In this document: piece by piece, positions 34,812 to 43,776 of the stretch | How the letters are laid out: the number at the start of each line of letters is the position of its first letter | How positions within the stretch are numbered: position 1 is the stretch's first letter | The notes under the pieces: generated by a model | Told to the model about the DNA's origin: nothing | The model's input: only the letters and a program-made list of their open reading frames with translations | Database searches by the model: none | Program-made: the position numbers and the translations under genes | NCBI GenBank assembly: GCA_022827785.1 | Contig: JAJEIM010000037.1 | Span: 1-64,000 of the forward strand | Origin: Acidimicrobiia bacterium | GTDB taxonomy: Bacteria; Actinomycetota; Acidimicrobiia; Spongiisociales; Spongiisociaceae | Length of the DNA: 64,000 nt | Direction: 5' to 3'

Positions 34812-36635
34812 GTGACCGATAACCACGAGCCCCTCACGCCCTTCAGCCTGGCCGACCTGCTGGCCCGGATCAGCCACGAATGGGAGAGTCGGCACCGCAT
34901 CTTCGACCTGCCTACGGCCCGCTTCTTCAACGTGTCGAAAGGCCCCGACATCTCGATCGACTTCCTCGGACGGCCGGCGGCGACCCCGGTCGGGCCCGCG
35001 GCCGGACCGCACAGCCAGATGGCGCAGAACATCGTCCTGTCCTGGCTGGGAGGCTCCCGGCTGATCGAGCTGAAAACCGTCCAGATCCTGGACGAACTCG
35101 AGATCGGGCGGCCATGCATCGACATGGAGACCATCGGCTACAACATCGAATGGAGCCAGGAACTCAAGATCCCCCAGTCGCTCGAGGAGTACGTCAAGGC
35201 CTGGATGATCATCGAGATGATGCGCCGCTGGGACGAGGTCACACCGCTCATCGGCACGGACACCGGCCCGCTCGTCTTCGACCTGTCCGTGGGCTACGAC
35301 CTGGCCGGCATCTCCACCGACCGGGTGGCCTGGTTCATCGACTCGATGATGGACGCCCGGGAGGAGATCGAACGGCTGCGGCCCCAGATCGGAGGGGAGT
35401 TCGCCCGGTTCCGCGACATGGACTTCCCCACCCGGATCGCCGACACGGTAACCCTCTCCACGTTCCACGGCTGTCCGCCTGACGAGATCGAGTCGATCAC
35501 CAAGCACCTGATCACCCGTCACGGGCTGGACGTAATCGTCAAGCTCAACCCCACGCTCCTGGGCTTCGAGCGGGTCAAGGAGATCGTGACCGAGACCCTC
35601 GGCTACGAGACGACGGTGCTCCGCAGGGAGGATTTCGACAACGACCTCCAGTTCCCGCGGGGGTTGGAGCTGATCGGCGAACTCAACAGCTTCGCCGCCG
35701 ATCACGGGCACCGGTTCGGGATCAAGCTGACCAACACGCTGGTGGTCGAGAACACCAAGGGGTTCATGCCCGACGGCACCATGTACCTGTCGGGACCGCC
35801 GCTCCACGTGGTCTCCACCACCCTCCTGGGCGAGCTACACAAGGCATTGCCGGGAATGCTGCGGGTGGACGGGCAGGACGGTCCGGTGCAGGTGTCCTTC
35901 TCGGCAGGAATCACCAAGGAGAACCTGCCCGCGGCGGCCGGCCTGGGCCTGGCGCCCCTGACGGTCTGCTCAGACCTGCTCAAGCCGGGCGGGTACGGTC
36001 GCCTCGCCCCGATGCTGAAGGGCCTCTGGAAGGCCATGGACACGGCAGGCGCAGGGTCGCTGCGGGAGTGGCAGGCACACCAGGCCACGTTGTCCACCGA
36101 GCACGGCGCCGTGGCCGCCTACATCGCCACCCTCCACAATCCGGCCACCAACCGCCGCTACACCCTGGCGGGCAACTCCAAGCTCCCGCGCTCGGTGGAC
36201 AACCAACTCCAGATGTGGGGCTGTGTGGCCTGCAACTTCTGCGTCACCGTCTGTCCCAACGACGCGTTCTTCCGGATTCCAACTCCTGACGAGCTAGACG
36301 CCACCGGGCTCCAGCAGTACCTGGTGCTCACCGAGCTATGCAACGAGTGCGGCAACTGCATGGTGTTCTGTCCCGAGATCGGCGACCCGGCGGTGGTGAA
36401 ACCACGCCTGTTCATCGATCCGGACCGCTTCGAGGCCGAGACGGACCAGGCGTTCCTCATCCACCAGGACCCGGACGGCTACTGGGTGCAGCCCAACGCC
36501 GCAGCGGCCGACCACACCGGGGACCTGCTCCTGTTGCTCAACGGCGAGGAGGGATTCGTGCTCCCGCCCTCCGCCAAGCCATGGACGGAGGACCCGGATC
36601 GGACCGACCTCTACCAGACGGAGCCGTCGGCTTGA
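34812..36635 (+). CDS. YgfK-like Fe-S protein with dihydropyrimidine dehydrogenase-type barrel, no FAD module
   Basis: 607 residues from GTG 34812 (GGGAGGA upstream). The first 470 or so residues resemble the barrel of YgfK and of the C-terminal half of dihydropyrimidine dehydrogenase (ISIDFLGRPAATPVGPAAGPHSQM; LSTFHGCPPDEIE; GIKLTNTLVVENTKGF; VSFSAGITKENLPAAAGLGLAPLTVCSDLLKPGGYGR, the last possibly contacting FMN). Two 4Fe-4S motifs follow: CVACNFCVTVCP and CNECGNCMVFCP. E. coli YgfK, near 1030 residues, has an extra FAD/NAD-binding module between the parts; it is missing here. YgfK lies with ssnA and xdhD in E. coli, as here. It may pass electrons to or from a base or ring-opened product. 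Confidence 0.82.
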   Translation: MTDNHEPLTPFSLADLLARISHEWESRHRIFDLPTARFFNVSKGPDISIDFLGRPAATPVGPAAGPHSQMAQNIVLSWLGGSRLIELKTVQILDELEIGRPCIDMETIGYNIEWSQELKIPQSLEEYVKAWMIIEMMRRWDEVTPLIGTDTGPLVFDLSVGYDLAGISTDRVAWFIDSMMDAREEIERLRPQIGGEFARFRDMDFPTRIADTVTLSTFHGCPPDEIESITKHLITRHGLDVIVKLNPTLLGFERVKEIVTETLGYETTVLRREDFDNDLQFPRGLELIGELNSFAADHGHRFGIKLTNTLVVENTKGFMPDGTMYLSGPPLHVVSTTLLGELHKALPGMLRVDGQDGPVQVSFSAGITKENLPAAAGLGLAPLTVCSDLLKPGGYGRLAPMLKGLWKAMDTAGAGSLREWQAHQATLSTEHGAVAAYIATLHNPATNRRYTLAGNSKLPRSVDNQLQMWGCVACNFCVTVCPNDAFFRIPTPDELDATGLQQYLVLTELCNECGNCMVFCPEIGDPAVVKPRLFIDPDRFEAETDQAFLIHQDPDGYWVQPNAAAADHTGDLLLLLNGEEGFVLPPSAKPWTEDPDRTDLYQTEPSA

Positions 36636-37078
36636 CCCTTTCCATGGATGACGTCCGCCGCTTCGTCAGGGCCGACCAGGGCCTGGCCGTGGTCTCCTTC
36701 GGCCGATCCGACGGATCGGCGCACTCTTCCCTGGTGAACGCGGGAGTCATGGATCATCCGGTCACCGGAGTGGAATCGGTGGCCATGGTGGTGCGGGGAA
36801 ACACCGTGAAGCTCCGTCACTGGCGGCACACCCCGAAGGCCACCATAGTGTTCAAATCGGGTTGGTCATGGATCGGCGCGGAGGGCGCCACCACCATCAT
36901 CGGGCCCGACGACCACCTCGACGGCTTCGACCCGTCGGAGGTGCCCCAGTTGCTGAGGGACGTGTTCAAGGCGGCGGGCGGCACCCACGACGACTGGGAC
37001 GAGTACGACCTGGTGATGGCCACCGAACGCCGCACCGCTGTCTTCATCGAACCCGCCCGGATAACCGGGTCAGGCTGA
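36632..37078 (+). CDS. Pyridoxamine 5'-phosphate oxidase-like flavin/F420-binding protein
   Basis: 148 residues from TTG 36632, which overlaps the YgfK-like stop as TTGA; ATG 36644 is the conventional alternative. The fold is the split beta-barrel of the PPOX family (MDDVRRFVRADQGLAVVSFGRSDGSAHSSLVNAGVM; KLRHWRHTPKATIVFKSG; RTAVFIEPARITG). Such proteins bind FMN, F420 or haem; in Actinomycetota many are F420-dependent reductases. Operon position suggests a redox step in the same pathway. Cofactor unknown. Confidence 0.75.
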   Translation: MTLSMDDVRRFVRADQGLAVVSFGRSDGSAHSSLVNAGVMDHPVTGVESVAMVVRGNTVKLRHWRHTPKATIVFKSGWSWIGAEGATTIIGPDDHLDGFDPSEVPQLLRDVFKAAGGTHDDWDEYDLVMATERRTAVFIEPARITGSG

Positions 37079-37110
37079 GCACATCAACCCCATACCAAGG
37101 AGATCGAACG

Positions 37111-38157
37111 ATGAACCTGCTGCCCGGTGTGGAAGCCCACTCAATCACTACCGACCGGCTCCGCACCCACTACTACCGGTCCGGCCCATCCGACGGCATC
37201 CCGGTGGTGATGATCCACGGGAACCTTTCCACCGGGCGCTTCTACGAGCACCTCTGGGTTGACGCACCCGACCGGTACCTTTTCATCGCCCCCGACATGC
37301 GCTCCTTCGGACGGTCCGATCCGGCCCCGATCGATGCCACCCAGGGGCTGGACGACTGGGCCGAGGACACCCGGGCGCTCCTCGAGGCCCTGGGAGTCGA
37401 CACCCCTCCCCACCTGGTGGGATGGTCGACCGGCGGCGCCGCCATCGCCTCCTACGCGATGCGCCACCCGGCCGCATCCCTGACCTTCATCGATCCCGTG
37501 TCCCCGTTCGGCTACGGAGGCACCCACCGCGACGGCACCCCCTGCCAGCCGGACTGGGCCGGCACGGGCGGCGGGACCGCCAACCCCGACTACACCCAAC
37601 GACTGGCTTCCGGAGATCGTTCCTCCGAGCCTCTCTCGCCCCGCAGCGTGATGACGTCCGCCTACTGGTCTCCAGAGTACCGGCTTCCGGAGGAACGGGA
37701 GGAGATCTTGCTAGACGAGGTGCTGCTCACCGTCACCGGAGAAGATGGTTATCCAGGAGACCTGGTGCCCTCCGACAACTGGCCGATGATCGCGCCCGGC
37801 TCCCGCGGGATACTCAACGCCCTGTCCGGCAAGTACTGCAACTGGGCGAACCTGGCCGACCTGGAGCACAAGCCGCCGGTGCTCTGGACCCACGGGTCCA
37901 ACGACATCGTGGTGGCTGACGGTTCCGCGTGGGAGATGGGCACCCTCGGCCAGATGGAGATCATCCCCGGATGGCCCGGCGAAGACGTCTTCCCGCCCCA
38001 GCCCATGGTCACCCAGATCAGAGACGTGCTGGAACGCTACGCCGCCAACGGAGGACGGGTCGAGATCGAGATGCTGGAAGGCTCCGGCCACGGCCCCCAC
38101 ATCGACGCGGCCGACCGCTGGGCGGACATCTTCTTCGCCTTCCTGGCGTCCGTCTAG
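37111..38157 (+). CDS. Alpha/beta hydrolase
   Basis: 348 residues from ATG 37111, with AAGGAG at ideal spacing. The nucleophile elbow is GWSTGG in HLVGWSTGGAAIASYAM, the oxyanion region is MIHGNLSTGRFYEH, and the catalytic His is in GSGHGPHIDAAD near the end. Substrate unknown; the neighbours suggest an amide or ester formed during nitrogen-heterocycle breakdown. It is 32 bases after the PPOX gene and ends the plus-strand operon. Confidence 0.88.
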   Translation: MNLLPGVEAHSITTDRLRTHYYRSGPSDGIPVVMIHGNLSTGRFYEHLWVDAPDRYLFIAPDMRSFGRSDPAPIDATQGLDDWAEDTRALLEALGVDTPPHLVGWSTGGAAIASYAMRHPAASLTFIDPVSPFGYGGTHRDGTPCQPDWAGTGGGTANPDYTQRLASGDRSSEPLSPRSVMTSAYWSPEYRLPEEREEILLDEVLLTVTGEDGYPGDLVPSDNWPMIAPGSRGILNALSGKYCNWANLADLEHKPPVLWTHGSNDIVVADGSAWEMGTLGQMEIIPGWPGEDVFPPQPMVTQIRDVLERYAANGGRVEIEMLEGSGHGPHIDAADRWADIFFAFLASV

Positions 38158-38160
38158 CGT

Positions 38161-38196
38161 CCCCGACAAGCGGGCAGGATCGATGAAGGATCGGGG
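38161..38196. terminator. Possible bidirectional terminator
   Basis: CCCCGA (38161-38166) pairs with TCGGGG (38191-38196) across a 24-base loop, between two convergent genes. There is no T run; support is position and pairing only. Confidence 0.25.
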
Positions 38197-38202
38197 CTAG
38201 AG

Positions 38203-39000
38203 CTACGTTTCCCCGAATCTCTCGAAACGCTCCGTGGCGTCGGCATGGGCAGCAAGCGCAGCCTCATCGAAGTCGGCCTGCGGCCGGGGCTCCAAGTCGA
38301 AGTTCCCGTGCTCGTCGACTCCACGCACGAGCATGGCCGACTCGCGGATCCCCACGGTCTGCCGCACGTGGGTGGGCAGGTAGCGGAAGGCGATCCCGAT
38401 GCGACGGTCCGATGACGCGTTCGGGCGGGATCCGTGGACCACTAGGACGTGGTGGAGCGAGGCCTCCCCGGCAGACAGCGTGAGATCGACTCCATCGCTC
38501 TCCTCGACTTGGACCATCACCTCCTGCCCTCGCGACAGCAGGTTGTCCTCCCCGAATGTGTCGTGGTGCGCAACCTGGCCCTGCAGGTGGGTGCCGGGCA
38601 CGACGCGGACGCACCCGTTCTCTTCAGTGCTGTCGGTGAGTCCGAGCCATGCGGTGATCACCTCCGGGGGTTCGAGCCCCCAGTAGGTGGAGTCCTGGTG
38701 CCATGACACGAACCCGGGATCGTGCGGTTCCTTGATGAAGAAGTCGGTCGACCAGCACAATATGTTGGGTCCGATCACCTCTTCGACAGCATCCAGTATC
38801 CGCGAATGCCGGATCAGTTCGTCGAGCCAGGTCCACACCAGGTACGTCTTGAAGCGGTACTTCTCGGGCAACCCCTGGTGCTCGGCCTCGAAGGCCTCCA
38901 GGCTCCGGCGACACTCCCGCGCCTCATCGGCCGAGAGGACGGGGATCGGGAAGTAGTACCCGTCCCTCAGGTAGGACTCCCTGATGCTGCTGTCGGACAT
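38203..39000 (-). CDS. Phytanoyl-CoA dioxygenase-family Fe(II)/2-oxoglutarate oxygenase
   Basis: 265 residues. The iron-binding facial triad is visible as HQD in SWHQDSTYWGLEPPEVITAWLGL and a distal His in HHVLVVHGSRPNASSDRRIG; the Arg that follows may bind 2-oxoglutarate. It belongs to the PhyH group, which hydroxylates varied small molecules, so the name does not fix the substrate. It is transcribed toward the alpha/beta hydrolase and away from the Uma2 remnant. Confidence 0.85.
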   Translation of the reverse strand: MSDSSIRESYLRDGYYFPIPVLSADEARECRRSLEAFEAEHQGLPEKYRFKTYLVWTWLDELIRHSRILDAVEEVIGPNILCWSTDFFIKEPHDPGFVSWHQDSTYWGLEPPEVITAWLGLTDSTEENGCVRVVPGTHLQGQVAHHDTFGEDNLLSRGQEVMVQVEESDGVDLTLSAGEASLHHVLVVHGSRPNASSDRRIGIAFRYLPTHVRQTVGIRESAMLVRGVDEHGNFDLEPRPQADFDEAALAAHADATERFERFGET

Positions 39001-39104
39001 GATGTTCTCCCGGGCGAGATCGTAGCCTTGGACTGCGGAGCGCCTTCGGCGGTTCCGGTCCGACTCCTAGGCGGCTTGCCGGCGGGGATCGCCCGAGACT
39101 CGTG

Positions 39105-39322
39105 GGACGCTTCAGATGGCGAAGACGGCGCTCACCGAGCAGGATTAGCCTGGGGAGCACATCCGCACCGCCGAGGAAGCCGTCCTCAAGAACCGTCGAA
39201 ACAGCGAGATCGGGGCGGTACACGTCGACCGTGCGCGGAGCCGGATTCACCACCCACACACAGGGTCTGAGGCAGACAATGAGATACCGCCTTCTCATCG
39301 AACGGAATCCTGATGTCGTCAA
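39105..39322 (-). pseudogene. C-terminal remnant of a Uma2-family putative endonuclease
   Basis: The minus-strand frame gives CVWVVNPAPRTVDVYRPD, then DGFLGGADVLPRLILLGERRL, the typical end of Uma2-family (PD-(D/E)XK-like) proteins. The rest of the domain, including its catalytic residues, is not upstream, and the frame then drifts into unrelated sequence. This is a decayed piece, probably of a larger mobile or expanded family gene. From here to 39384 I see nothing else. Confidence 0.5.
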
Positions 39323-39384
39323 GCTAGTGGTATGTATTGGGTGAGTCAGCCATGTCGGCTGTCAGCGCCGGCAACACCTCTCCG

Positions 39385-39552
39385 TCATCGGCGGCCCCTG
39401 ATGCCGGCCAGGAACAACGCCACCCCGGCCAGCCAGGTGATCGAGCCCCACAGGAGGAGGGCGTCACCGGCCCGTAGCGCGGCGACCAGGAACAGGACCC
39501 CCGAGAACGAGAACAGGGCCCAACCGGCCACCTCGAACCTGCCGCCTGACAT
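39385..39552 (-). CDS. Small two-span membrane protein (55 residues)
   Basis: 55 residues: MSGGRFEVAGWALFSFSG, then VLFLVAALRAGDALLLWGSI and TWLAGVALFLAGIRGRR. Two membrane spans around a short polar loop (RAGD) and a basic C-terminus resemble small membrane proteins common in aerobic bacteria. It lies 40 bases after the fold-type II PLP enzyme gene. No strong ribosome site is seen. Function unknown. Confidence 0.55.
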   Translation of the reverse strand: MSGGRFEVAGWALFSFSGVLFLVAALRAGDALLLWGSITWLAGVALFLAGIRGRR

Positions 39553-39592
39553 CAGAGACGGTGCGGGGCCGTATCGGACCCGTTGCCGGGCA

Positions 39593-41053
39593 TCAGCCGA
39601 GGCCGGTCAGGGAGTTGAACTCCTCGATCAGGCGGTCGATGGGGTCGGCCAGGGCCTGGATGCCGGTCCAGTAGTCATCGTCGTACCACTGGGCCTGGAT
39701 CTCCTCGTAGGTCTTGCCCTGCTGCTCCACCCAGGTGTAGTACTTGAGGTTGTGGATGCGCTTGCGGTCGTAGTAGCCGAGTTCGTGGACATGCTCGGTG
39801 GATGCTCCCAGCAGGTGCCGGTGGTAGGCGGCCACGGCATCGTGGGTGGTGAACGTCCCCCGGTCCTCACTCAGTTCGTGGAGCCGGCTGCGGTACATGT
39901 CCATCGAGTCGGTGGCGATGGTCACCACTATGTCCCGCCCCGTCATCTCATAGTACTTGGCCAGCTTGATGGCGGACAGCAGGTTGGCGGCGCCGGAGAT
40001 GCCGAGCAGGGGGAGGCTTTCGATGGCGTCGGGGGCGACTCCTCGGGACATTAGGTATTCCTGTCCGGCCGCCTCGTTGAACAGGCGGGTCAGAGACATG
40101 GCGGCCTCGTCATCCAGCCCGATGGCGAAGTCGGTGTTCTTGACGTTGTGGACCCAGGGGATGTGCTTGTCGCCGATGCCTTCGATGCGGTGCTCCCCGA
40201 AGCCGTTGAGCAGCATGGTCGGACACTGGATGGCCTCCCCGCCGGCGATCACCGACCCCGGGAAGCGCTGCTTGAGGTAGTCGCCGGCGGCGATGGTCCC
40301 GGCCGACCCGGTGGTCACCGAGAATCCCCGGAACCGGTCCCCCTCATCCATCACCTCGGCCAGCGCCTCCTCAACCGCCGGGCCGGTGACCGACACGTGC
40401 CACAGGTAGTTGCCGAACTCGTCGAACTGGTTGAAGATCACCAGGTCCTCGCCGGAGGCGGCCAGTTCGTTGCACTTGTCGAAGATCTCCTTGACGTTGG
40501 ACTCGGAGCCGGGCGTCTTGATGATCTCCCCCGCCACCGTCTGCAGCCACTCGAAGCGTTCCCGGCTCATGCCCTCCGGGAGGATGGCGATCGACTCGCA
40601 GCCCAGGAGGTTGGAGTCGTAGGCGCCTCCCCGGCAGTAGTTGCCCGTGGACGGCCAGACCGCCTTCTGCGATCCGGGATCGAACTGTCCGGTGACCAGC
40701 CGGGGGACGAGACATCCGAACGCGGCCCCCACCTTGTGGGCGCCGGTGGGGAACCACTTGCCGACCAGCGAGATGATCCGGGCGTCGGTCCCGGTTAGTT
40801 CCGGGGGCCACTCCACGTAGTTCACGCCACCGAAGCCTCCCCCGCGGGCGACGGGCTGGTTGTGCCAGGTGATCCTGAAGAGGTTCAGCGGGTGCAGGTC
40901 CCAGAGGCCGATCTCCGCCAGCCCTTCCTTGACATCGTGGGGAATAAGCGCCGGATCCCGCATCTGGGCCAGGGTGGGGATGCGCACCTGGCGCTCCCGG
41001 GTGTGGGCCGCTACCCCGTCAAGGGTGGCCCGATCAAGGGTCAGATCGATCAT
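39593..41053 (-). CDS. Fold-type II PLP-dependent enzyme (tryptophan synthase beta / cysteine synthase superfamily)
   Basis: 486 residues. The PLP Lys is expected in GKWFPTGAHKVGAAFG; phosphate-binding glycines appear in SVTTGSAGTIAAGDYL. The STGNYCRGGAYDSNLLG segment takes the place of the usual substrate loop. It is longer than cysteine synthase and differs from classical DAP ammonia-lyase (about 400 residues). Its start overlaps the next PLP gene by 20 bases, so the two are coupled and may cooperate. The reaction (a beta- or alpha,beta-elimination or replacement on an amino acid) is inferred only. Confidence 0.78.
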   Translation of the reverse strand: MIDLTLDRATLDGVAAHTRERQVRIPTLAQMRDPALIPHDVKEGLAEIGLWDLHPLNLFRITWHNQPVARGGGFGGVNYVEWPPELTGTDARIISLVGKWFPTGAHKVGAAFGCLVPRLVTGQFDPGSQKAVWPSTGNYCRGGAYDSNLLGCESIAILPEGMSRERFEWLQTVAGEIIKTPGSESNVKEIFDKCNELAASGEDLVIFNQFDEFGNYLWHVSVTGPAVEEALAEVMDEGDRFRGFSVTTGSAGTIAAGDYLKQRFPGSVIAGGEAIQCPTMLLNGFGEHRIEGIGDKHIPWVHNVKNTDFAIGLDDEAAMSLTRLFNEAAGQEYLMSRGVAPDAIESLPLLGISGAANLLSAIKLAKYYEMTGRDIVVTIATDSMDMYRSRLHELSEDRGTFTTHDAVAAYHRHLLGASTEHVHELGYYDRKRIHNLKYYTWVEQQGKTYEEIQAQWYDDDYWTGIQALADPIDRLIEEFNSLTGLG

Positions 41054-42362
41054 TCTCGCTTCGCTTCCTTAGTCGCTCGATCCACTGTTCCATTCTGGCG
41101 GAAATCTCGGTGGGATCCAGCCCGTCCGGACCCGGCCGCACGGGGAGCGGCACGGCGCCGATCCGGTCGATCCCGCGCATGACCCCGCGAATGTCCTTCA
41201 ACCCCGATCCGGTGGAGATGACCACCACCCGGTCGGAGGCCGCCAGTCCCGGCACCCTCTCCTGCGACCCGGCCACCACTTCGGCCAGCCCGGCGAAGGC
41301 CGCCGCAGCCGCCGGCTCGGGGAAGATCCCGGAATCGGCCGACACGATCGGGATCATCTCCAGGATGGCCTCGTCATCGACCACCACCCATCCCCCGCCC
41401 GTCTCCACGACGGCCGCCATCGCCTTGACCCGGTCGCGGGGCAGATCGGCGCTGATCGAATCTGCCGCGGTGCTGGCATTGACCGGCGGCTTCGTCCTCA
41501 CATCCTCCCCGTTCAGCCACGCTTCGACCAGGTAGGAACTGCCGGCGGCCTGCACCCCGTAGATGCGGGGCATCCGGTCGATCCATCCCAGCTTCAGGGC
41601 ATCCCGGAGGCCCTTATGCACCCCTCCGATTATCGACCCGTCCCCCACGCTCACGAAGACCGCATCGGGGGCCTCCCAGCCCAGCTGCTCCACGATCTCC
41701 AGTGCCACCGTCTTCTTGCCCTCCCCCACGAAGGGATTGATCCCGGTGTTGCGGTTGTACCAACCGAAGCGGTCCACCGTCTCCTGGCACAGCCGGAAGG
41801 CGTCGTCATAGGTGCCCTCCACGAGCATCACGAAGGCCCCGTAGGCCAACAACTGGGCCACCTTCGCCTCGGGCGCCGTATGCGGGACGAAGATCACCGC
41901 CATCTGGCCGGTCCCGGCCGCCAGACCCGCCAGGGCGGCGGCGGCGTTGCCCGTGGACGCGGTGGTGACCGTCCCGGCCCCCTCCTGGGCGGCCCTGGCC
42001 AGCGCCACGGCCGAGGCCCTGTCCTTGAGGGATGCGGTGGGCTGGCGGCCCTCATCCTTGATCCAGAGGCGCTCCACCCCCCAGCGCTCTGCCAGCCGCT
42101 CCGCTTCGATGAGCGGAGTGCCCCCCACTCCCAGAGCGGAGACCGCGACATCGGACCTGACCGGTAGCAGCGGCCGGTAGCGCCACATCGAACGGTCCGG
42201 ATCGGCAGCTAGGCCATTGGGGGTCAGCGCCCTGGCTATGGCGGCGTAGTCGTACCGGGCGTCCAGCGTGCCCACCTCCCCGCAGCGGTCGCACACGTAC
42301 CGGCCAGGCGCCGGCTGGTACGTGTCGGAACAGACGGTGCAGAGCAGACCGGTCAGGAACAT
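41034..42362 (-). CDS. Threonine synthase-like PLP enzyme with N-terminal zinc ribbon
   Basis: 442 residues. The N-terminus has a rubredoxin-like ribbon (CTVCSDTYQPAPGRYVCDRCG) as in threonine synthase-like proteins. The PLP Lys lies in RQPTASLKDRASAVAL, and GNAAAALAG is the phosphate loop. A true threonine synthase is possible, but coupling to a second PLP enzyme within a catabolic region suggests a different substrate, such as diaminopropionate or a hydroxy amino acid. It is the first gene of the pair. Confidence 0.8.
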   Translation of the reverse strand: MFLTGLLCTVCSDTYQPAPGRYVCDRCGEVGTLDARYDYAAIARALTPNGLAADPDRSMWRYRPLLPVRSDVAVSALGVGGTPLIEAERLAERWGVERLWIKDEGRQPTASLKDRASAVALARAAQEGAGTVTTASTGNAAAALAGLAAGTGQMAVIFVPHTAPEAKVAQLLAYGAFVMLVEGTYDDAFRLCQETVDRFGWYNRNTGINPFVGEGKKTVALEIVEQLGWEAPDAVFVSVGDGSIIGGVHKGLRDALKLGWIDRMPRIYGVQAAGSSYLVEAWLNGEDVRTKPPVNASTAADSISADLPRDRVKAMAAVVETGGGWVVVDDEAILEMIPIVSADSGIFPEPAAAAAFAGLAEVVAGSQERVPGLAASDRVVVISTGSGLKDIRGVMRGIDRIGAVPLPVRPGPDGLDPTEISARMEQWIERLRKRSENDRSDP

Positions 42363-42410
42363 GTCACCCGGCTCCAGTGTCGGCGAGGGCCGCTGGGGAG
42401 GACCGGATGG

Positions 42411-42422
42411 AGAACGCGAAAA
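42411..42422. repeat. Core word AGAACGCGAAAA
   Basis: Same 12-base core as at 34574-34585 and 61467-61478. Here it lies 48 bases upstream of a gene start on the minus strand and is followed by an A/G run. Confidence 0.4.
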
Positions 42423-42688
42423 AAAGGGGGTTGAAATCGCTGCCGATTAACGGCATATTCCAATACATCTCAACAAACATCACCGGGTTCCGGACCTGGT
42501 GATCATCCGGACTGCGCCGGACGGGTGAACGCTCCACACGGGTTAGCAACACGGGTCTCCGTGGGAGGAGCGGGCGACTCTCTGCTCTCGACGAGAGCTC
42601 CATTCCGCCCGCCCGCCGGCGCGGCCGGACCTGGATCGGTGGAGGCGGGGGTGGGCAGCCCGAAGGGCTGGAGGTGCGTCCGGAGCCG

Positions 42689-42700
42689 TTTTCGCGTTCT
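42689..42700. repeat. Inverted core word TTTTCGCGTTCT
   Basis: Reverse complement of the core at 34574, 42411 and 61467. It follows a GGTGGAGGCGGGGG stretch and precedes a GGCGCCGGGCCCT segment, which also echo the longer repeat copies. Confidence 0.4.
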
Positions 42701-42806
42701 CCGGCGCCGGGCCCTACCGGTGGGACCGTTCGGCGACCGGGCATCGCAGATGTGCAGCCCGGGTGCGCGGCAGGCCTGGCCGATCGAGCCTCGAGGCGGT
42801 GCTCCA

Positions 42807-43757
42807 TCAGTCGTTGGCCGGGGGCGCCACAGCGCCTCGTTGTTCGGTCACCAGGCCGTAGTGCTCGGGCATCCGGTAGTAGTCGAAGTTGAAAAGGGTT
42901 CCCTTGTAGGTCTCGCAGAAGTCGAGATCGATGGTGGCCGTGATCAACTCGTCCTCCAGGGTGATGGCCTGGGCGATGATCTGGCCCGACGGGGCGATGA
43001 TCACGCTCTGGGACAGGCTCTCCACCCCCTCCTCGAAGCCCCCCTTGGCCACCCCGACCACGAAGGCGCCGTTCTGGTAGGCGCCGGCCTGCATGACCAG
43101 ATGGTTGTGGAAACCGGACAGGGCGTTCTGGGTGGGATCTGGCGAGTAGTACAGGGGCGTGTTGTACCCGATGAGGATCAACTCGGCCCCTTGCAGACCC
43201 AACACCCGGTAGGTCTCCGGCCAGCGGCGATCGTTGCAGATGGCCATCCCCACGACGCCTTCGAAGGCGTTCCAGGCACCGAAGCCGTGCGGTCCGGGCT
43301 CGAAGTAGTGGCGCTCGGCGTGCTGGAACTGTCGCCAGGGCTCGTAGTCGGCATGACCCGGAATGTGGATCTTGCGGAACTTGGACACCACGGAGCCGTC
43401 CCGCTCCACCAGCATGTAGGTGTTGTAACGGTGCTCGACACCTTCGTCGTCGGTGTGGAGTTCCGCGTAGCCGAGGGCGAAGCCGATGCCGAGGCGGCTG
43501 GCCTCGTCGAACAGCGGCTTGGTGTGCCGGTCGGGCATCTCCCGGTGGTAGTAGTGGTCGAACTCGGCGGGGTCCTCCACGAACCACCTGGGGAAGAATG
43601 TGGTCATGGCCAACTCCGGATAGACCAGCAGGTCCACCCCCTGTTCCCCGGCTTCATGGAGGAGCGCCATCAGGCGATCGACAACCTCACCCTTCGACTC
43701 GTCGCGGGCTATCGGGCCCATCTGACCTGCTCCGACCGTTATCCGTCTTGGCACCAT
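42807..43757 (-). CDS. N-carbamoyl-D-amino-acid hydrolase-like nitrilase
   Basis: 316 residues from ATG 43757; the open frame extends to 43838, but that part runs through the palindrome. The Glu-Lys-Cys triad is in PELAMTTFFPRWF, KFRKIHIPGH and GMAICNDRRWPE. The overall sequence (QMGPIARDESKGEVV; GYAELHTDDEG; FQHAERHYFEPG; GYNTPLYYSPDPTQNALSGF; LEDELITATIDLD) closely follows D-carbamoylases. It should split an N-carbamoyl amino acid to amino acid, CO2 and ammonia, as in hydantoin or pyrimidine breakdown. Divergent from a second nitrilase-type gene. Confidence 0.85.
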   Translation of the reverse strand: MVPRRITVGAGQMGPIARDESKGEVVDRLMALLHEAGEQGVDLLVYPELAMTTFFPRWFVEDPAEFDHYYHREMPDRHTKPLFDEASRLGIGFALGYAELHTDDEGVEHRYNTYMLVERDGSVVSKFRKIHIPGHADYEPWRQFQHAERHYFEPGPHGFGAWNAFEGVVGMAICNDRRWPETYRVLGLQGAELILIGYNTPLYYSPDPTQNALSGFHNHLVMQAGAYQNGAFVVGVAKGGFEEGVESLSQSVIIAPSGQIIAQAITLEDELITATIDLDFCETYKGTLFNFDYYRMPEHYGLVTEQRGAVAPPAND

Positions 43758-43776
43758 CGCTCCTCTGTTTGGCTCT

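Larger units (their letters stand above)
42363..42806. other. 444-base gap without a gene
   Basis: No coding frame here looks real. It contains two opposed copies of the 12-base core (42411-42422 and 42689-42700), a CAGCCC-GAA-GGGCTG hairpin (about 42657-42671), and an AT-richer patch at 42440-42480 that may hold the promoter of the zinc-ribbon PLP gene (GCCGATTAACGGC near 42445). Confidence 0.5.
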
